Assembly (NCBI GenBank): GCA_900696575.1
Contig: CAADHD010000025.1
Coordinates: 21,753-85,752, forward strand
Reading direction: 5' to 3'
Origin: an uncultured Bacteroidota bacterium
GTDB lineage: Bacteria > Bacteroidota > Bacteroidia > AKYH767-A > OLB10
DNA length: 64,000 nt
Both the position numbers and the translations under genes were made by a program. This document shows positions 49,400-59,670 of this stretch, one piece after another (the first letter of the stretch is position 1; every line of letters begins with the position of its first letter). The notes under the pieces are model-generated. The model worked only from the letters and a program-made list of their open reading frames with translations, ran no database searches and was not told the origin of the DNA.

Positions 49400-51940
49400 T
49401 TATTCGGTTAATGGAGTTATTTCTGAAGAGTTTCCGTCATGATTGTTTTCGTCTGAACCAGCATTTTCATCAGCCGGCAAGTCTGCTATGGCTTCTTCGC
49501 TGTAATCATCTACTTTGGCTACCGAAGCTATTTCATCGTCATCATCAAGTTTTATCAATCTTACACCCTGAGTGGCTCTTCCCATAACGCGTAAATCGCT
49601 TACAGGCATGCGGATGGTAATTCCGGATTTGTTGATGATCATCAGGTCATCCGATTCTTTCACTTCTTTGATGGAAATAAGATTTCCGGTTTTATCGGTA
49701 ATGTTCAATGTCTTAACACCCTTTCCTCCGCGGTTGGTTATGCGGTAATCTTCAAGATCTGAGCGTTTGCCGTATCCTTTCTCCGAAACTACCAGAATAT
49801 TTGCCTTAGGATCGCTGATGCAAACCATACCTATTACTTCATCGCTGGCATTATCAACTGTAATTCCTTTTACTCCTGTGGCATTTCTTCCCATAGGCCG
49901 AACGGTTTTCTCATTAAAACGAATAGCTCTTCCGCTTCTTACGGCAAGTATAATTTCATTGGTTCCATTGGTAAGTTTTGCTTCAAGCAAAGTATCGCCA
50001 TCCTGAATGTTGATGGCATTGATACCGCTCTGGCGCGGACGGGAGTATGCTTCAAGTGCTGTCTTTTTAATGGTGCCTTGCTTTGTACAGAGAATAATGA
50101 AATTATTATTGAGGTATTCTTCGTTTTCAAGATTGTCAACATTGATGAATGCTTTTACTTTATCGTTTGCATCTATGTTAATGAGGTTCTGAATAGCTCT
50201 TCCTTTACTAGTCTTTGTTCCTTCCGGAATTTCATAAGCACGAAGCCAGAAGCATTTTCCAAGCTCGGTAAAAAGTAATATGTAATTATGATTGGTTGCA
50301 ATGAAAAGATGTTCGATAAAATCTTCATCACGGGTTTCGCTGCCTTTTGAGCCACGGCCTCCCCTGCCCTGTTTTCTGTACTCGGTTAAAGGCGTACGTT
50401 TAATATAACCCATGTGAGAAATGGTAATTACCACGGCTTCGTCCTCAAACATATCCTCCATCGAAATCTCATCACCACTGTAAACAATTTCCGTTCTGCG
50501 GTTATCCCCGTATTTATCTCTGATTTCTTTGGTTTCATCTTTCAGAATCTCCATACGGAGTGCTTCATCATTCAAAATGCTGTGAAAGTATTCTATCAGT
50601 TTCATCAGTTCATTGTACTCTTCCTTAATCTTATCACGCTCAAGAGCCGTTAAGCGTTGCAATCTTAATTCAAGAATGGCTTTTGATTGAATTTCGGTAA
50701 GGTTGAAATTACCCATCAACCCTTCTTTTGCCTCATCAGGGGTTTGTGATTTGCGAATGAGGGCAATGATGGCATCGAGGTGATTTAAGGCAATGAGTAA
50801 GCCTTCAAGTATGTGCGCTCTCTTTTCTGCTTCGGCTAATTCAAACTGTGTTTTTCTGATAAGTACTTCATGCCTGTGGAAGATATAAAAGGCAATGAGT
50901 TCGCGCAGGTTAAGCAATACCGGTTTGCCATGCACCAAACAGATATTGTTTACGCTGAAGGTTGTTTGGAGAGAGGTATTCTTAAAAAGATGGTTCAGCA
51001 CTACGTTTGCATTTGCATCACGTTTAATTTCATAAACAATCCGGATGCCTCTGCGGTCTGATTCATCACGAATATCGCTGATGCCTTCAATCTTTTTCTC
51101 ATTTACCAGATCTGCAGTACGTTTAATCATCTCCGCTTTATTAACCTGATAGGGTATTTCGGAAACAATAATCCGTTCACGACCATTTTCCAGAGTTTCA
51201 ATTTCAGCTTTTGCACGCATCACAATTCTTCCTCTGCCTGTATGAAAGGCATCTTTTACTCCCTGATAGCCATAGATTATTCCACCGGTGGGAAAATCAG
51301 GAGCTTTAACAAACTTCATTAACTCCTCAATGGCTATTTCATTATTTTCAATGTAAGCAATTACAGCATTGGCTACTTCGGTTAAATTATGCGGAGGCAT
51401 ATTGGTTGCCATCCCAACAGCAATACCGGATGCGCCATTAATCAACAAATTAGGAATTCTGGAAGGAAGCACCGTTGGCTCTTCCAAAGTATCGTCAAAA
51501 TTTGCACGGAAGTCAACGGTATCTTTATCAATATCTGCTAACATTTCTTCGGCAATCTTTGTCAGCCTTGCTTCGGTGTATCGCATAGCAGCAGGGCTGT
51601 CGCCATCAATACTTCCGAAGTTTCCTTGCCCGTCAACCAATGTGTAGCGCAACGACCAATCCTGCGCCATCCGCACCATAGTATCATAAACAGAACCATC
51701 CCCATGGGGGTGATACTTGCCCAATACCTCCCCTACTATTCTGGCCGACTTTTTATACGGCCGATTGGATAGCACTCCCAGTTCCAGCATTCCGAACAGC
51801 ACCCTGCGATGCACAGGTTTCAGTCCGTCACGCACATCAGGCAATGCCCGCGAAACAATAACCGACATTGAATAATCAATGTAGGCCGTTTTCATTTCTT
51901 CCTCTATGTTGATTTTAATAATCTTTTCTCCTGTATCCAT
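49400..51940 (-). CDS. gyrA: DNA gyrase subunit A
   Basis: [53 protein letters not shown]-terminal beta-pinwheel repeats including the GyrA-box-like [13 protein letters not shown]. Confidence 0.97.
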   Translation of the reverse strand: MDTGEKIIKINIEEEMKTAYIDYSMSVIVSRALPDVRDGLKPVHRRVLFGMLELGVLSNRPYKKSARIVGEVLGKYHPHGDGSVYDTMVRMAQDWSLRYTLVDGQGNFGSIDGDSPAAMRYTEARLTKIAEEMLADIDKDTVDFRANFDDTLEEPTVLPSRIPNLLINGASGIAVGMATNMPPHNLTEVANAVIAYIENNEIAIEELMKFVKAPDFPTGGIIYGYQGVKDAFHTGRGRIVMRAKAEIETLENGRERIIVSEIPYQVNKAEMIKRTADLVNEKKIEGISDIRDESDRRGIRIVYEIKRDANANVVLNHLFKNTSLQTTFSVNNICLVHGKPVLLNLRELIAFYIFHRHEVLIRKTQFELAEAEKRAHILEGLLIALNHLDAIIALIRKSQTPDEAKEGLMGNFNLTEIQSKAILELRLQRLTALERDKIKEEYNELMKLIEYFHSILNDEALRMEILKDETKEIRDKYGDNRRTEIVYSGDEISMEDMFEDEAVVITISHMGYIKRTPLTEYRKQGRGGRGSKGSETRDEDFIEHLFIATNHNYILLFTELGKCFWLRAYEIPEGTKTSKGRAIQNLINIDANDKVKAFINVDNLENEEYLNNNFIILCTKQGTIKKTALEAYSRPRQSGINAINIQDGDTLLEAKLTNGTNEIILAVRSGRAIRFNEKTVRPMGRNATGVKGITVDNASDEVIGMVCISDPKANILVVSEKGYGKRSDLEDYRITNRGGKGVKTLNITDKTGNLISIKEVKESDDLMIINKSGITIRMPVSDLRVMGRATQGVRLIKLDDDDEIASVAKVDDYSEEAIADLPADENAGSDENNHDGNSSEITPLTE

Positions 51941-52216
51941 ATTTCTTGTAACGTCAGTTTTTTATGAGTAAGGATGCCATTCCGTCATTAATTACACCTG
52001 AAATGCACCGGTTTTGTCATTTTTTAAATGGCAGGCGAAAGTAATAATATGCTGGCATATTTTCTGACTTAATAAAGATGTTTATGCTTAATTTTGAATA
52101 CTACATCATTAGTTCAGTTTTAATGTTACCGGTGTTGATAACTTTGAACAGTATAACAGCTGAAAATGCTGAACAAATTAGTGTATTTGACGTTTAAAAT
52201 CTAAAACATATCCAAC

Positions 52217-54778
52217 ATGGATTCAAAATTTTCACCACGAGTTAAAGATGTGATCTCCTTCAGCCGGGAAGAAGCCCTGCGCCTTGGCCATGATTTTATA
52301 GGAACCGAACATCTGGTTCTGGGCCTCATTCGCGAAGGAGAAGGAATGGCTATTAAATTCCTGAAATCTATGAGCGTGAATTTGCCGGAACTTCGTAAAG
52401 CCATTGAATCTGCACTGAAAACATCTGCATCCATCACAAACAATCAGGCTAATATCCCTTTGACCAAGCAAGCAGAAAAAGCTTTGAAGATTACCTATTT
52501 GGAAGCTAAAATTTTCAAAAGCGAATTGATTGGAACCGAGCATTTGCTGCTTGCCATATTAAAGGATGAGGACAGCACCATAACAAAAATTTTAAATCAA
52601 TACGGAATCACTTATGACATAATGCGTGAGGAGATGGATATGTTTCGCAGTGACTTTAAGTCAGAGGCTTCTCAGAATCCACCTGATGATGATCCATATT
52701 CCAAAGATGATGACGGGCCGAGTTTCAGTTCCTCAACTCCCAAAAAGATAGGGGATACAAAAAGCAAGACCCCGGTTCTGGATAATTTCGGACGTGATTT
52801 AACACGTGCTGCTGAAGAAGGCAAACTTGATCCTATTGTAGGACGTGAAAAAGAGATTGAACGCGTGTCTCAAATCCTTTCCCGAAGAAAAAAGAACAAT
52901 CCAATTCTTATTGGCGAACCCGGTGTAGGTAAATCTGCCATCGCAGAAGGCCTTGCCTTAAGAATTGTTCAACGCAAAGTTTCGCGCATCCTGTTTAATA
53001 AAAGAATAGTTACGCTTGACCTGGCTTCGTTGGTTGCAGGGACCAAATACCGCGGTCAGTTCGAAGAACGAATGAAAGCAGTAATGAATGAACTTGAAAA
53101 GTCGCCCGATGTAATTCTGTTTATAGATGAAATTCATACCATTATCGGTGCCGGAGGAGCTTCCGGATCGCTGGATGCATCAAACATGTTCAAACCTGCT
53201 CTTGCACGCGGTGAAATTCAATGTATCGGAGCTACAACGCTTGATGAATACCGTCAGTATATAGAAAAGGACGGTGCACTCGACCGCAGATTCCAGAAGG
53301 TGATGATTGATCCTACTTCGGTTGAGGAAACGATTGAGATTCTTAATAACATTAAAGATAAATACGAAGACCATCATCACGTAAATTATACACCTGAAGC
53401 CATTAAAGCATGTGTAACTCTTACCTCGCGATACATCACAGACCGCTTCCTGCCTGATAAAGCCATTGATGCATTAGATGAAGCCGGATCGCGTGTTCAT
53501 ATTTCCAACATCCATGTTCCACAGTCCATTATTGATCTTGAAAACAAATTGCAGGATATTAAAATTGAGAAAAACAAAGTGGTACGCAGCCAGAAGTATG
53601 AAGAAGCTGCCCGTTTGCGCGATACTGAAAAGCATTTGCAGGAACAATTGGAAGCTGCAAAGAAGCAATGGGAAGATGAATCAAAGACACAGCGATATAT
53701 TGTTGACGAAGAGAATGTGGCAGAAGTAGTGGCCATGATGAGCGGAGTTCCGGTACATCGCATTGCGCAGGCTGAAAGCACCCGTCTGATAAAAATGCCT
53801 GATGAATTGAAAGGCAAAGTAATCGGTCAGGATGACGCTATTAAGAAAGTAGTGCGTGCTATTCAGCGTAACCGCGCAGGATTAAAGGATCCAACCAAAC
53901 CTATTGGCACCTTTATCTTTTTAGGCCCTACCGGAGTCGGGAAAACAGAATTAGCTAAAGTACTGGCACGTTATCTTTTCGATTCAGACGATGCACTCAT
54001 CAGAATAGATATGAGCGAATACATGGAGAAATTTGCTGTGTCACGATTAATTGGCGCTCCTCCCGGCTATGTCGGTTACGAAGAAGGCGGACAGCTTACC
54101 GAAAAGGTAAGACGCAAACCGTATGCTGTGGTATTACTTGATGAAATTGAAAAAGCACATCCCGATGTTTTCAATTTGCTATTGCAGGTTCTTGATGACG
54201 GACAACTGACAGACAGCCTTGGCCGCAAGGTTGATTTTAAAAACGCCATTATCATTATGACTTCCAACATTGGTTCAAGGCAATTGAAAGATTTCGGAAC
54301 CGGTGTTGGATTTTCAACTCAGGCTAAGAAAGAACAGGCGGATGACCATGCTAAAGGTGTCATTGAGAGTGCTCTTAAGAAAGCATTTGCCCCTGAGTTT
54401 CTGAACAGGATTGATGATGTTGTAATCTTCAATTCGCTGAGTAAAGAAGATATTCATAAGATTATTGATATTGAACTGGCCCAATTGTACAAGCGTATTT
54501 CTGATTTGGGATATGCACTGCATCTGTCAGCCGAAGCCAAAGATTTTCTTGGCGAGAAAGGTTTTGATTCTCAATTCGGAGCCCGTCCGCTCAAGAGAGC
54601 AATACAGAAATATGTAGAAGACCCATTGGCCGAAGAAATAATTAAAGGCGAATTGACAGCCGGTGATGTGATCGAAATGAATTTTGATAAAGAGAATTCA
54701 ACACTGATTCCAAAAATTCTGAAAGCAACCGCTGCTGCTCCTGCACCTCCTAAAAGAAAAAAGAAAGAAGAGGGCTAA
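52217..54778 (+). CDS. clpC: ATP-dependent Clp protease ATP-binding subunit ClpC
   Basis: Clp_N repeats, [18 protein letters not shown]-like coiled-coil, [33 protein letters not shown]. Confidence 0.97.
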   Translation: MDSKFSPRVKDVISFSREEALRLGHDFIGTEHLVLGLIREGEGMAIKFLKSMSVNLPELRKAIESALKTSASITNNQANIPLTKQAEKALKITYLEAKIFKSELIGTEHLLLAILKDEDSTITKILNQYGITYDIMREEMDMFRSDFKSEASQNPPDDDPYSKDDDGPSFSSSTPKKIGDTKSKTPVLDNFGRDLTRAAEEGKLDPIVGREKEIERVSQILSRRKKNNPILIGEPGVGKSAIAEGLALRIVQRKVSRILFNKRIVTLDLASLVAGTKYRGQFEERMKAVMNELEKSPDVILFIDEIHTIIGAGGASGSLDASNMFKPALARGEIQCIGATTLDEYRQYIEKDGALDRRFQKVMIDPTSVEETIEILNNIKDKYEDHHHVNYTPEAIKACVTLTSRYITDRFLPDKAIDALDEAGSRVHISNIHVPQSIIDLENKLQDIKIEKNKVVRSQKYEEAARLRDTEKHLQEQLEAAKKQWEDESKTQRYIVDEENVAEVVAMMSGVPVHRIAQAESTRLIKMPDELKGKVIGQDDAIKKVVRAIQRNRAGLKDPTKPIGTFIFLGPTGVGKTELAKVLARYLFDSDDALIRIDMSEYMEKFAVSRLIGAPPGYVGYEEGGQLTEKVRRKPYAVVLLDEIEKAHPDVFNLLLQVLDDGQLTDSLGRKVDFKNAIIIMTSNIGSRQLKDFGTGVGFSTQAKKEQADDHAKGVIESALKKAFAPEFLNRIDDVVIFNSLSKEDIHKIIDIELAQLYKRISDLGYALHLSAEAKDFLGEKGFDSQFGARPLKRAIQKYVEDPLAEEIIKGELTAGDVIEMNFDKENSTLIPKILKATAAAPAPPKRKKKEEG

Positions 54779-54804
54779 ACTCCTTTAACGGCAACCACCT
54801 TGAG

Positions 54805-54829
54805 CGCCACAGTGATGTGGCGTTTTTTT
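54805..54829 (+). terminator. Rho-independent terminator of clpC
   Basis: CGCCACA-gtga-TGTGGCG followed by T7. Confidence 0.88.
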
Positions 54830-54893
54830 CTCTATGCCCAGATTGGCTTTCAGTACTTCTGATAAGCGTACCCTTACATTCGCAGCAATTTCC

Positions 54894-56228
54894 ATGAAAA
54901 AACTTCAGGCAACATACAAAGACATCTGGCATCTGGCGGCACCCATTATTGCAGGCAGCATTGCACATACGTTGCTTAACCTAACGGATACTGCATTTCT
55001 CGGGCGCGTAGGCGAAACTGAATTAGGCGCTGCTGCCATAGCAGGTGTTTATTATTTTGTTCTGGTCATGATTGGGATGGCTATTGGTATTGGTTCACAG
55101 ATACTCATGGCACGCAGGGCCGGAGAAGGAAACCCGAAAGCCATTGGCCGTGTGTTCGATCATACAATTATCATCCTGATTGTAAGCTCGGCAATCATGT
55201 TGTTTCTTCTCTATGGCTTCACTCCGTATTTATTCTCGAAAATAATCACCGACCATTCTATCTTCAATGCAGCAAAAGACTATGTCAATTACCGCGGATG
55301 GGCAATTCTTCCGGCTTTGATGGTAGCAGGTTGCAGAGGCTTTTTCATTGGCATTGCACGCACCGGAATTATCACAGTCAGCTCAGTAATGATGTTGCTG
55401 ATAAATGCTTTACTTGATTACATACTGATATTCGGAAAGGCAGGTGCCCCTGCTATGGGTATTGCCGGTGCCGGGCTTGCCTCAGGCATGGCTGAGTTAA
55501 TCACTTCCATATTCCTGCTTTCATTCGCTTTTTACAGGAAAAGTTTTAAAATGTATTCCTTGTTCCGGTTCAGTAATATGGCATGGAAAGAATTCAAATC
55601 GCTGATAGAGCTGTCCTCACCCATCATGGTTCAGAACCTGATTACAATGGGCTCTTATTTTGTGTTTTTTGTGTTCATTGAGCACATGGGCAGCCGCGAA
55701 TTAGCCATTTCAAATATTGTTCGTGCAACCTATATGCTGCTGATGACACCCATGTGGGGATTCTCTTCGGCAGCAAACAGCATGACCAGCAATCTTATCG
55801 GACAGGGTAAAGGTGACCAGGTTTTCCTGTTGCTGAAAAAAATAATTACGATGAGTTTCTTTTTATCTCTTGTTATAGGCTTGGTTTTCGTTTCCTTTCC
55901 CAATATCATTTTAAGGCTTGTTACGAATGACCTATCACTTATTCAGAATTCTTTGGGTACATTTTATGTAACCTGTGCTGCTATTCTTGTTTTCAGCATC
56001 AGCTTAGTTTTATTCAGCGGAGTATCGGGTACGGGAAACACAAGAATAGCGTTACTGATGGAAACAGTGAATATTGCCATTTACATCTTTTATGTTTATG
56101 CCTGTGTTTATTGGCTGAATGCTTCGCTTGAATGGGTTTGGTTTTCCGAAATTTTATACTGGGCACTGATGGGGATATTCTCCTTGATTTACCTGCGCAC
56201 CGGCCATTGGAGAAAAATTAGGATTTGA
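54894..56228 (+). CDS. MATE family efflux transporter
   Basis: IWHLAAPIIAGSIAHTLLNLTDTAFLGRVGETELGAAAIAG, 12 TM pattern; in-frame alternative start at 54834. Confidence 0.93.
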   Translation: MKKLQATYKDIWHLAAPIIAGSIAHTLLNLTDTAFLGRVGETELGAAAIAGVYYFVLVMIGMAIGIGSQILMARRAGEGNPKAIGRVFDHTIIILIVSSAIMLFLLYGFTPYLFSKIITDHSIFNAAKDYVNYRGWAILPALMVAGCRGFFIGIARTGIITVSSVMMLLINALLDYILIFGKAGAPAMGIAGAGLASGMAELITSIFLLSFAFYRKSFKMYSLFRFSNMAWKEFKSLIELSSPIMVQNLITMGSYFVFFVFIEHMGSRELAISNIVRATYMLLMTPMWGFSSAANSMTSNLIGQGKGDQVFLLLKKIITMSFFLSLVIGLVFVSFPNIILRLVTNDLSLIQNSLGTFYVTCAAILVFSISLVLFSGVSGTGNTRIALLMETVNIAIYIFYVYACVYWLNASLEWVWFSEILYWALMGIFSLIYLRTGHWRKIRI

Positions 56229-56292
56229 GGCTCTCCTATCTTATCCTGTTAAAACAGTAAAAATTCCATATGGAATGAGAACTTCTTATCTA

Positions 56293-56300
56293 TACTTTTG
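56293..56300 (+). promoter_or_regulatory. Bacteroidota -7-like box TACTTTTG
   Basis: TAnnTTTG 16 nt upstream of proposed start at 56316. Confidence 0.4.
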
Positions 56301-56315
56301 CAAAAAAGAATACAC

Positions 56316-57740
56316 ATGCTAAAAAAACTGCTCTTTATCGTCTTTGTCATTTTGTTTCAGGGTTCATGGGCTCAGGTTTATGATTTCCAAAATGTAAATC
56401 TGCTTGGAAGATTTGATGACACCACCTTTCAGGCAAATAATTGGGTAGGTTCAAAATACTCAGGTTGCTGGGGCTGGTACAATCCGGTTGATCAAAAAGA
56501 ATATGCCATCATTGGCGGAAGCAACGGAACTTACATTGTTGAAATAACCAATCCTACCAATCCTGAACTGCGGGATTATGTGCCGGGCATACAGGTTAAT
56601 TGTGTATGGAGAGAATACAAAACATATCAGAATTACCTTTACATTGTCAGCGATGATCAGGAGCCTAACGGAATGCAGATTGCCGATTTAAGCTACCTGC
56701 CCGATTCGGTGCATGTTATTCACAGCGGAAATTCCATTATCAGCCGCAGCCATACCATTTGGGTGGACGGAAATAAACTTTATTTTGGAGGAGTAAGAGG
56801 TCCGGCAATTGGATCGGGACCCGGAAATAATTTTGCCTCAATGGCTGTTTTCAGTCTGACTAATCCTGGTTCACCTTCACTATTACGAAAACTGAATCAG
56901 GATTTTCCGGCTATCGGATATGTGCATGATATGTTTGTGCGTAACGATACCTGTTATGCATCCTGCGGTAATGACGGTTTGTATGTTTTCAAATTTAACA
57001 CCAATAATACTTTCACACAATTAGGTTCACTTACCACCTACCCATTCTCAGGCTACAATCACAGTACCTCGTTAACCGACAATGGACAGGTAATGATTAT
57101 GATGGATGAAGTTCCCAATGCATTGCCGGCCAAGGTGCTTAATGTTTCTGATGTTTCGAACATATTAGTTACCACTACTTTCAACAGTAGTGCAGGAGCT
57201 ACTCCTCATAACCCATTCGTAATTGGGAATAATTATGTGGTATGCGCCAATTATCAGGATGGTATTCAGATTTACAACATAAGCAATCCTGCTAACCCGG
57301 TTCGCACCGGATATTTTGATACTCATTTTCAAACCCCCATAAATGGAACATCACAAGGATATTTAGGATGCTGGGGCGCTTATCCCTGGCTTCCCAGCGG
57401 AAGAATCATTGCATCCGATATGCAAAACGGGCTGTACATTCTGAACGCATCGGCTGCACTGGGAATCCCGCAGAATCAAACTTTCAATTCAGGAATATGG
57501 GCATCCTTTAATCTGCTCAATAATTCTTTTGATGTTTATGCTTCTGTCCATAATCCGGAAAGTGTAATCATCAGTATAACTGATGCTGCAGGAAGAAGAG
57601 TTTATTCCGCAAAACATGAACTCACGGGAGGAAATAATAATTTAATAAGCATTCCTGCTCAATCCCTTACTTCCGGTGTGTATCTGATAAGAGCAGAAGG
57701 CAGTGTTATCAATACTGTGTTAAAGGCTGTAAAGAGGTAG
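56316..57740 (+). CDS. Choice-of-anchor B family secreted protein with T9SS C-terminal signal
   Basis: Signal peptide; YAIIGGSNGTYIVEITNPTNP; GCWGAYPWLPSGRIIASDMQNGLYIL; C-terminal sorting-like domain. Confidence 0.87.
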   Translation: MLKKLLFIVFVILFQGSWAQVYDFQNVNLLGRFDDTTFQANNWVGSKYSGCWGWYNPVDQKEYAIIGGSNGTYIVEITNPTNPELRDYVPGIQVNCVWREYKTYQNYLYIVSDDQEPNGMQIADLSYLPDSVHVIHSGNSIISRSHTIWVDGNKLYFGGVRGPAIGSGPGNNFASMAVFSLTNPGSPSLLRKLNQDFPAIGYVHDMFVRNDTCYASCGNDGLYVFKFNTNNTFTQLGSLTTYPFSGYNHSTSLTDNGQVMIMMDEVPNALPAKVLNVSDVSNILVTTTFNSSAGATPHNPFVIGNNYVVCANYQDGIQIYNISNPANPVRTGYFDTHFQTPINGTSQGYLGCWGAYPWLPSGRIIASDMQNGLYILNASAALGIPQNQTFNSGIWASFNLLNNSFDVYASVHNPESVIISITDAAGRRVYSAKHELTGGNNNLISIPAQSLTSGVYLIRAEGSVINTVLKAVKR

Positions 57741-57765
57741 TTTTTTCTTTCCTGTAATTTTTGCC

Positions 57766-57970
57766 TGCTGGCGCGTTTGTAACGCAAGCCATTGCAACCT
57801 GCATTTTTGCTACGGGTTGGTATTCCTTCTCCTGCCAGCATCCTGTTCGTATTTTCAACATCAACAGATTGCTGTCTGTGCAGGAATGACAGCGGTTGTG
57901 CCCTATTCAGCAACAGAACTTATTGAAACAGACTATACACATACACCGTCATTCCTTTAAAAAAAGGAAT
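57766..57970. repeat. REP-like structured intergenic cluster
   Basis: TGCTGGC(57766)/GCCAGCA(57834), GCGTT-TGT-AACGC, CAACC/GGTTG, GCTGTC/GACAGC, AGGAATGAC(57882)/GTCATTCCT(57948), ATTCCTTT-aaaa-AAAGGAAT. Confidence 0.55.
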
Positions 57971-58110
57971 CTCCTTTCGCACCCGATTACAGATTTGTTT
58001 TTTTCGCTAAGCCATCCTTCTCTGATATATCTGTGTGAAATATGCCGGCTCTGTTTTGAGTTTCCTGAACTAATTACCATTTCCATATAATTTTGCTTTC
58101 ACAAAACAAC

Positions 58111-58896
58111 ATGTTCTCATCATCCTCATTTTTTGAATTCGGAATTAAACTTTACGGGGTGCAGGTGCTCCGTTATCTGATTATTGCAGGCGGTGCATTT
58201 CTTGTTTTTTATGTTGTTTGGAAGAATCATTTTTACAAAAAGAGAATCCGCAGCAGCTTTCCCGAGCGGAAAAACATAACCACGGAAATAGCCTACAGCT
58301 TTCTCACTTTCGGAATTTTCAGTTTGATGGGTGTTTTCATTTTATTTCTAAGTAAAAGCGGTCTTACATTTATTTACCATGAAGTAGCTCAATACGGCTG
58401 GATGTATTTTATCTCAAGCATTTTTATAATGCTGCTGTTGCATGATACCTATTTCTACTGGACGCACCGCCTGATGCATCATCCGAAAATTTTCAGGCAT
58501 GTTCACCTGGTGCATCATCTTTCGGTCAACCCTACTCCATGGGCTTCGTTCTCCTTTCATCCGCTCGAAGCGGTGATTGAATCAGGTATTTTGCTGCTCA
58601 TTGTTTTTGTTATGCCGGCTCATCCCATGGCTATCTTTATTTTTCTTCTCATCATGACTTTTATTAATGTGCTCGGTCATTTGGGATATGAGCTCTATCC
58701 GAAAGGATTCTTAAAACACCCGCTTGGCAAGCTGAATAACACTTCGGTGCATCATAACATGCACCATCAGTTTTTTAATTGCAACTACGGCCTGTACTTC
58801 AACCTGTGGGACAGGATTATGGGGACCAATCATCCTGATTATAATTCAAACTTTGAAAAAGTTGCGGCCGGTAACAAGCCGGATGCAGTAAAATAA
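58111..58896 (+). CDS. Sterol desaturase / fatty acid hydroxylase superfamily protein
   Basis: HDTYFYWTHRLMHHPKIFRHVHLVHHLSVNPTPW...HPLEA...HNMHHQFFNCNYGLYFNLWDRIMGT. Confidence 0.93.
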   Translation: MFSSSSFFEFGIKLYGVQVLRYLIIAGGAFLVFYVVWKNHFYKKRIRSSFPERKNITTEIAYSFLTFGIFSLMGVFILFLSKSGLTFIYHEVAQYGWMYFISSIFIMLLLHDTYFYWTHRLMHHPKIFRHVHLVHHLSVNPTPWASFSFHPLEAVIESGILLLIVFVMPAHPMAIFIFLLIMTFINVLGHLGYELYPKGFLKHPLGKLNNTSVHHNMHHQFFNCNYGLYFNLWDRIMGTNHPDYNSNFEKVAAGNKPDAVK

Positions 58897-58938
58897 AATT
58901 GATTTGATTTGTACCCCGTTTTAAAACCGTGTTTTTAA

Positions 58939-59670
58939 ATGCTTTCTCTGCTTTTTAAAGAGATTAACAGTTTTCTCGATTCGCTTATCGGCTACATGGT
59001 AGTAGTAGTTTTTTTAGCTGTTATCAGTTTATTTCTTTGGGTATTTCCCGGTTCGCTCAATGTTTTTGATTCCGGGTTTGCTTCAATTGACAGTTTGTTT
59101 GTCATCACTCCGTGGGTCTATATGTTCCTCATTCCGGCTATTACCATGCGTCAGATTGCCGAGGAGAAGAAAAACGGAACGCTTGAACTGCTACTCACCC
59201 GCCCGCTTACCGAGATGCAAATCATTCTTGCCAAGTATTTTTCAGGGGTCATTCTGGTTCTGATTTCGTTGATACCCACTTTGATTTATTACCTCTGCAT
59301 CTACCTTCTCAGTTTTCCTGTTGGTAATGTGGATTCAGGAGCGGTTTGGGGTAGCTACATTGGTTTGGTTTTTCTGGGAGGCGCTTTTGTTTCTATCGGG
59401 CTGTTTGCATCATCACTTACCGATAATCAGGTTGTTTCGTTTGTTATTGCCATGTTCTTCTGTCTGCTGTCTTACACAGGAATTGAAGCTATAACCTCGT
59501 TTGCCGGCCTCGGTAATACCGGTTACCTCATTAACCAGCTTGGTATTTCTGCGCATTACGACAGCATGGGGCGCGGTGTGATAGATACACGCGATGTTAT
59601 CTACTTTCTTTCATTTATTTCTTTTTTCTTGTTACTTACCCGCATTAATCTTGAAAGCAGAAAATGGTAA
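58939..59670 (+). CDS. gldF: Gliding motility-associated ABC transporter permease GldF
   Basis: ABC-2 type permease (MRQIAEEKKNGTLELLLTRPLTEMQIILAKYFSG) followed by gldG. Confidence 0.9.
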   Translation: MLSLLFKEINSFLDSLIGYMVVVVFLAVISLFLWVFPGSLNVFDSGFASIDSLFVITPWVYMFLIPAITMRQIAEEKKNGTLELLLTRPLTEMQIILAKYFSGVILVLISLIPTLIYYLCIYLLSFPVGNVDSGAVWGSYIGLVFLGGAFVSIGLFASSLTDNQVVSFVIAMFFCLLSYTGIEAITSFAGLGNTGYLINQLGISAHYDSMGRGVIDTRDVIYFLSFISFFLLLTRINLESRKW

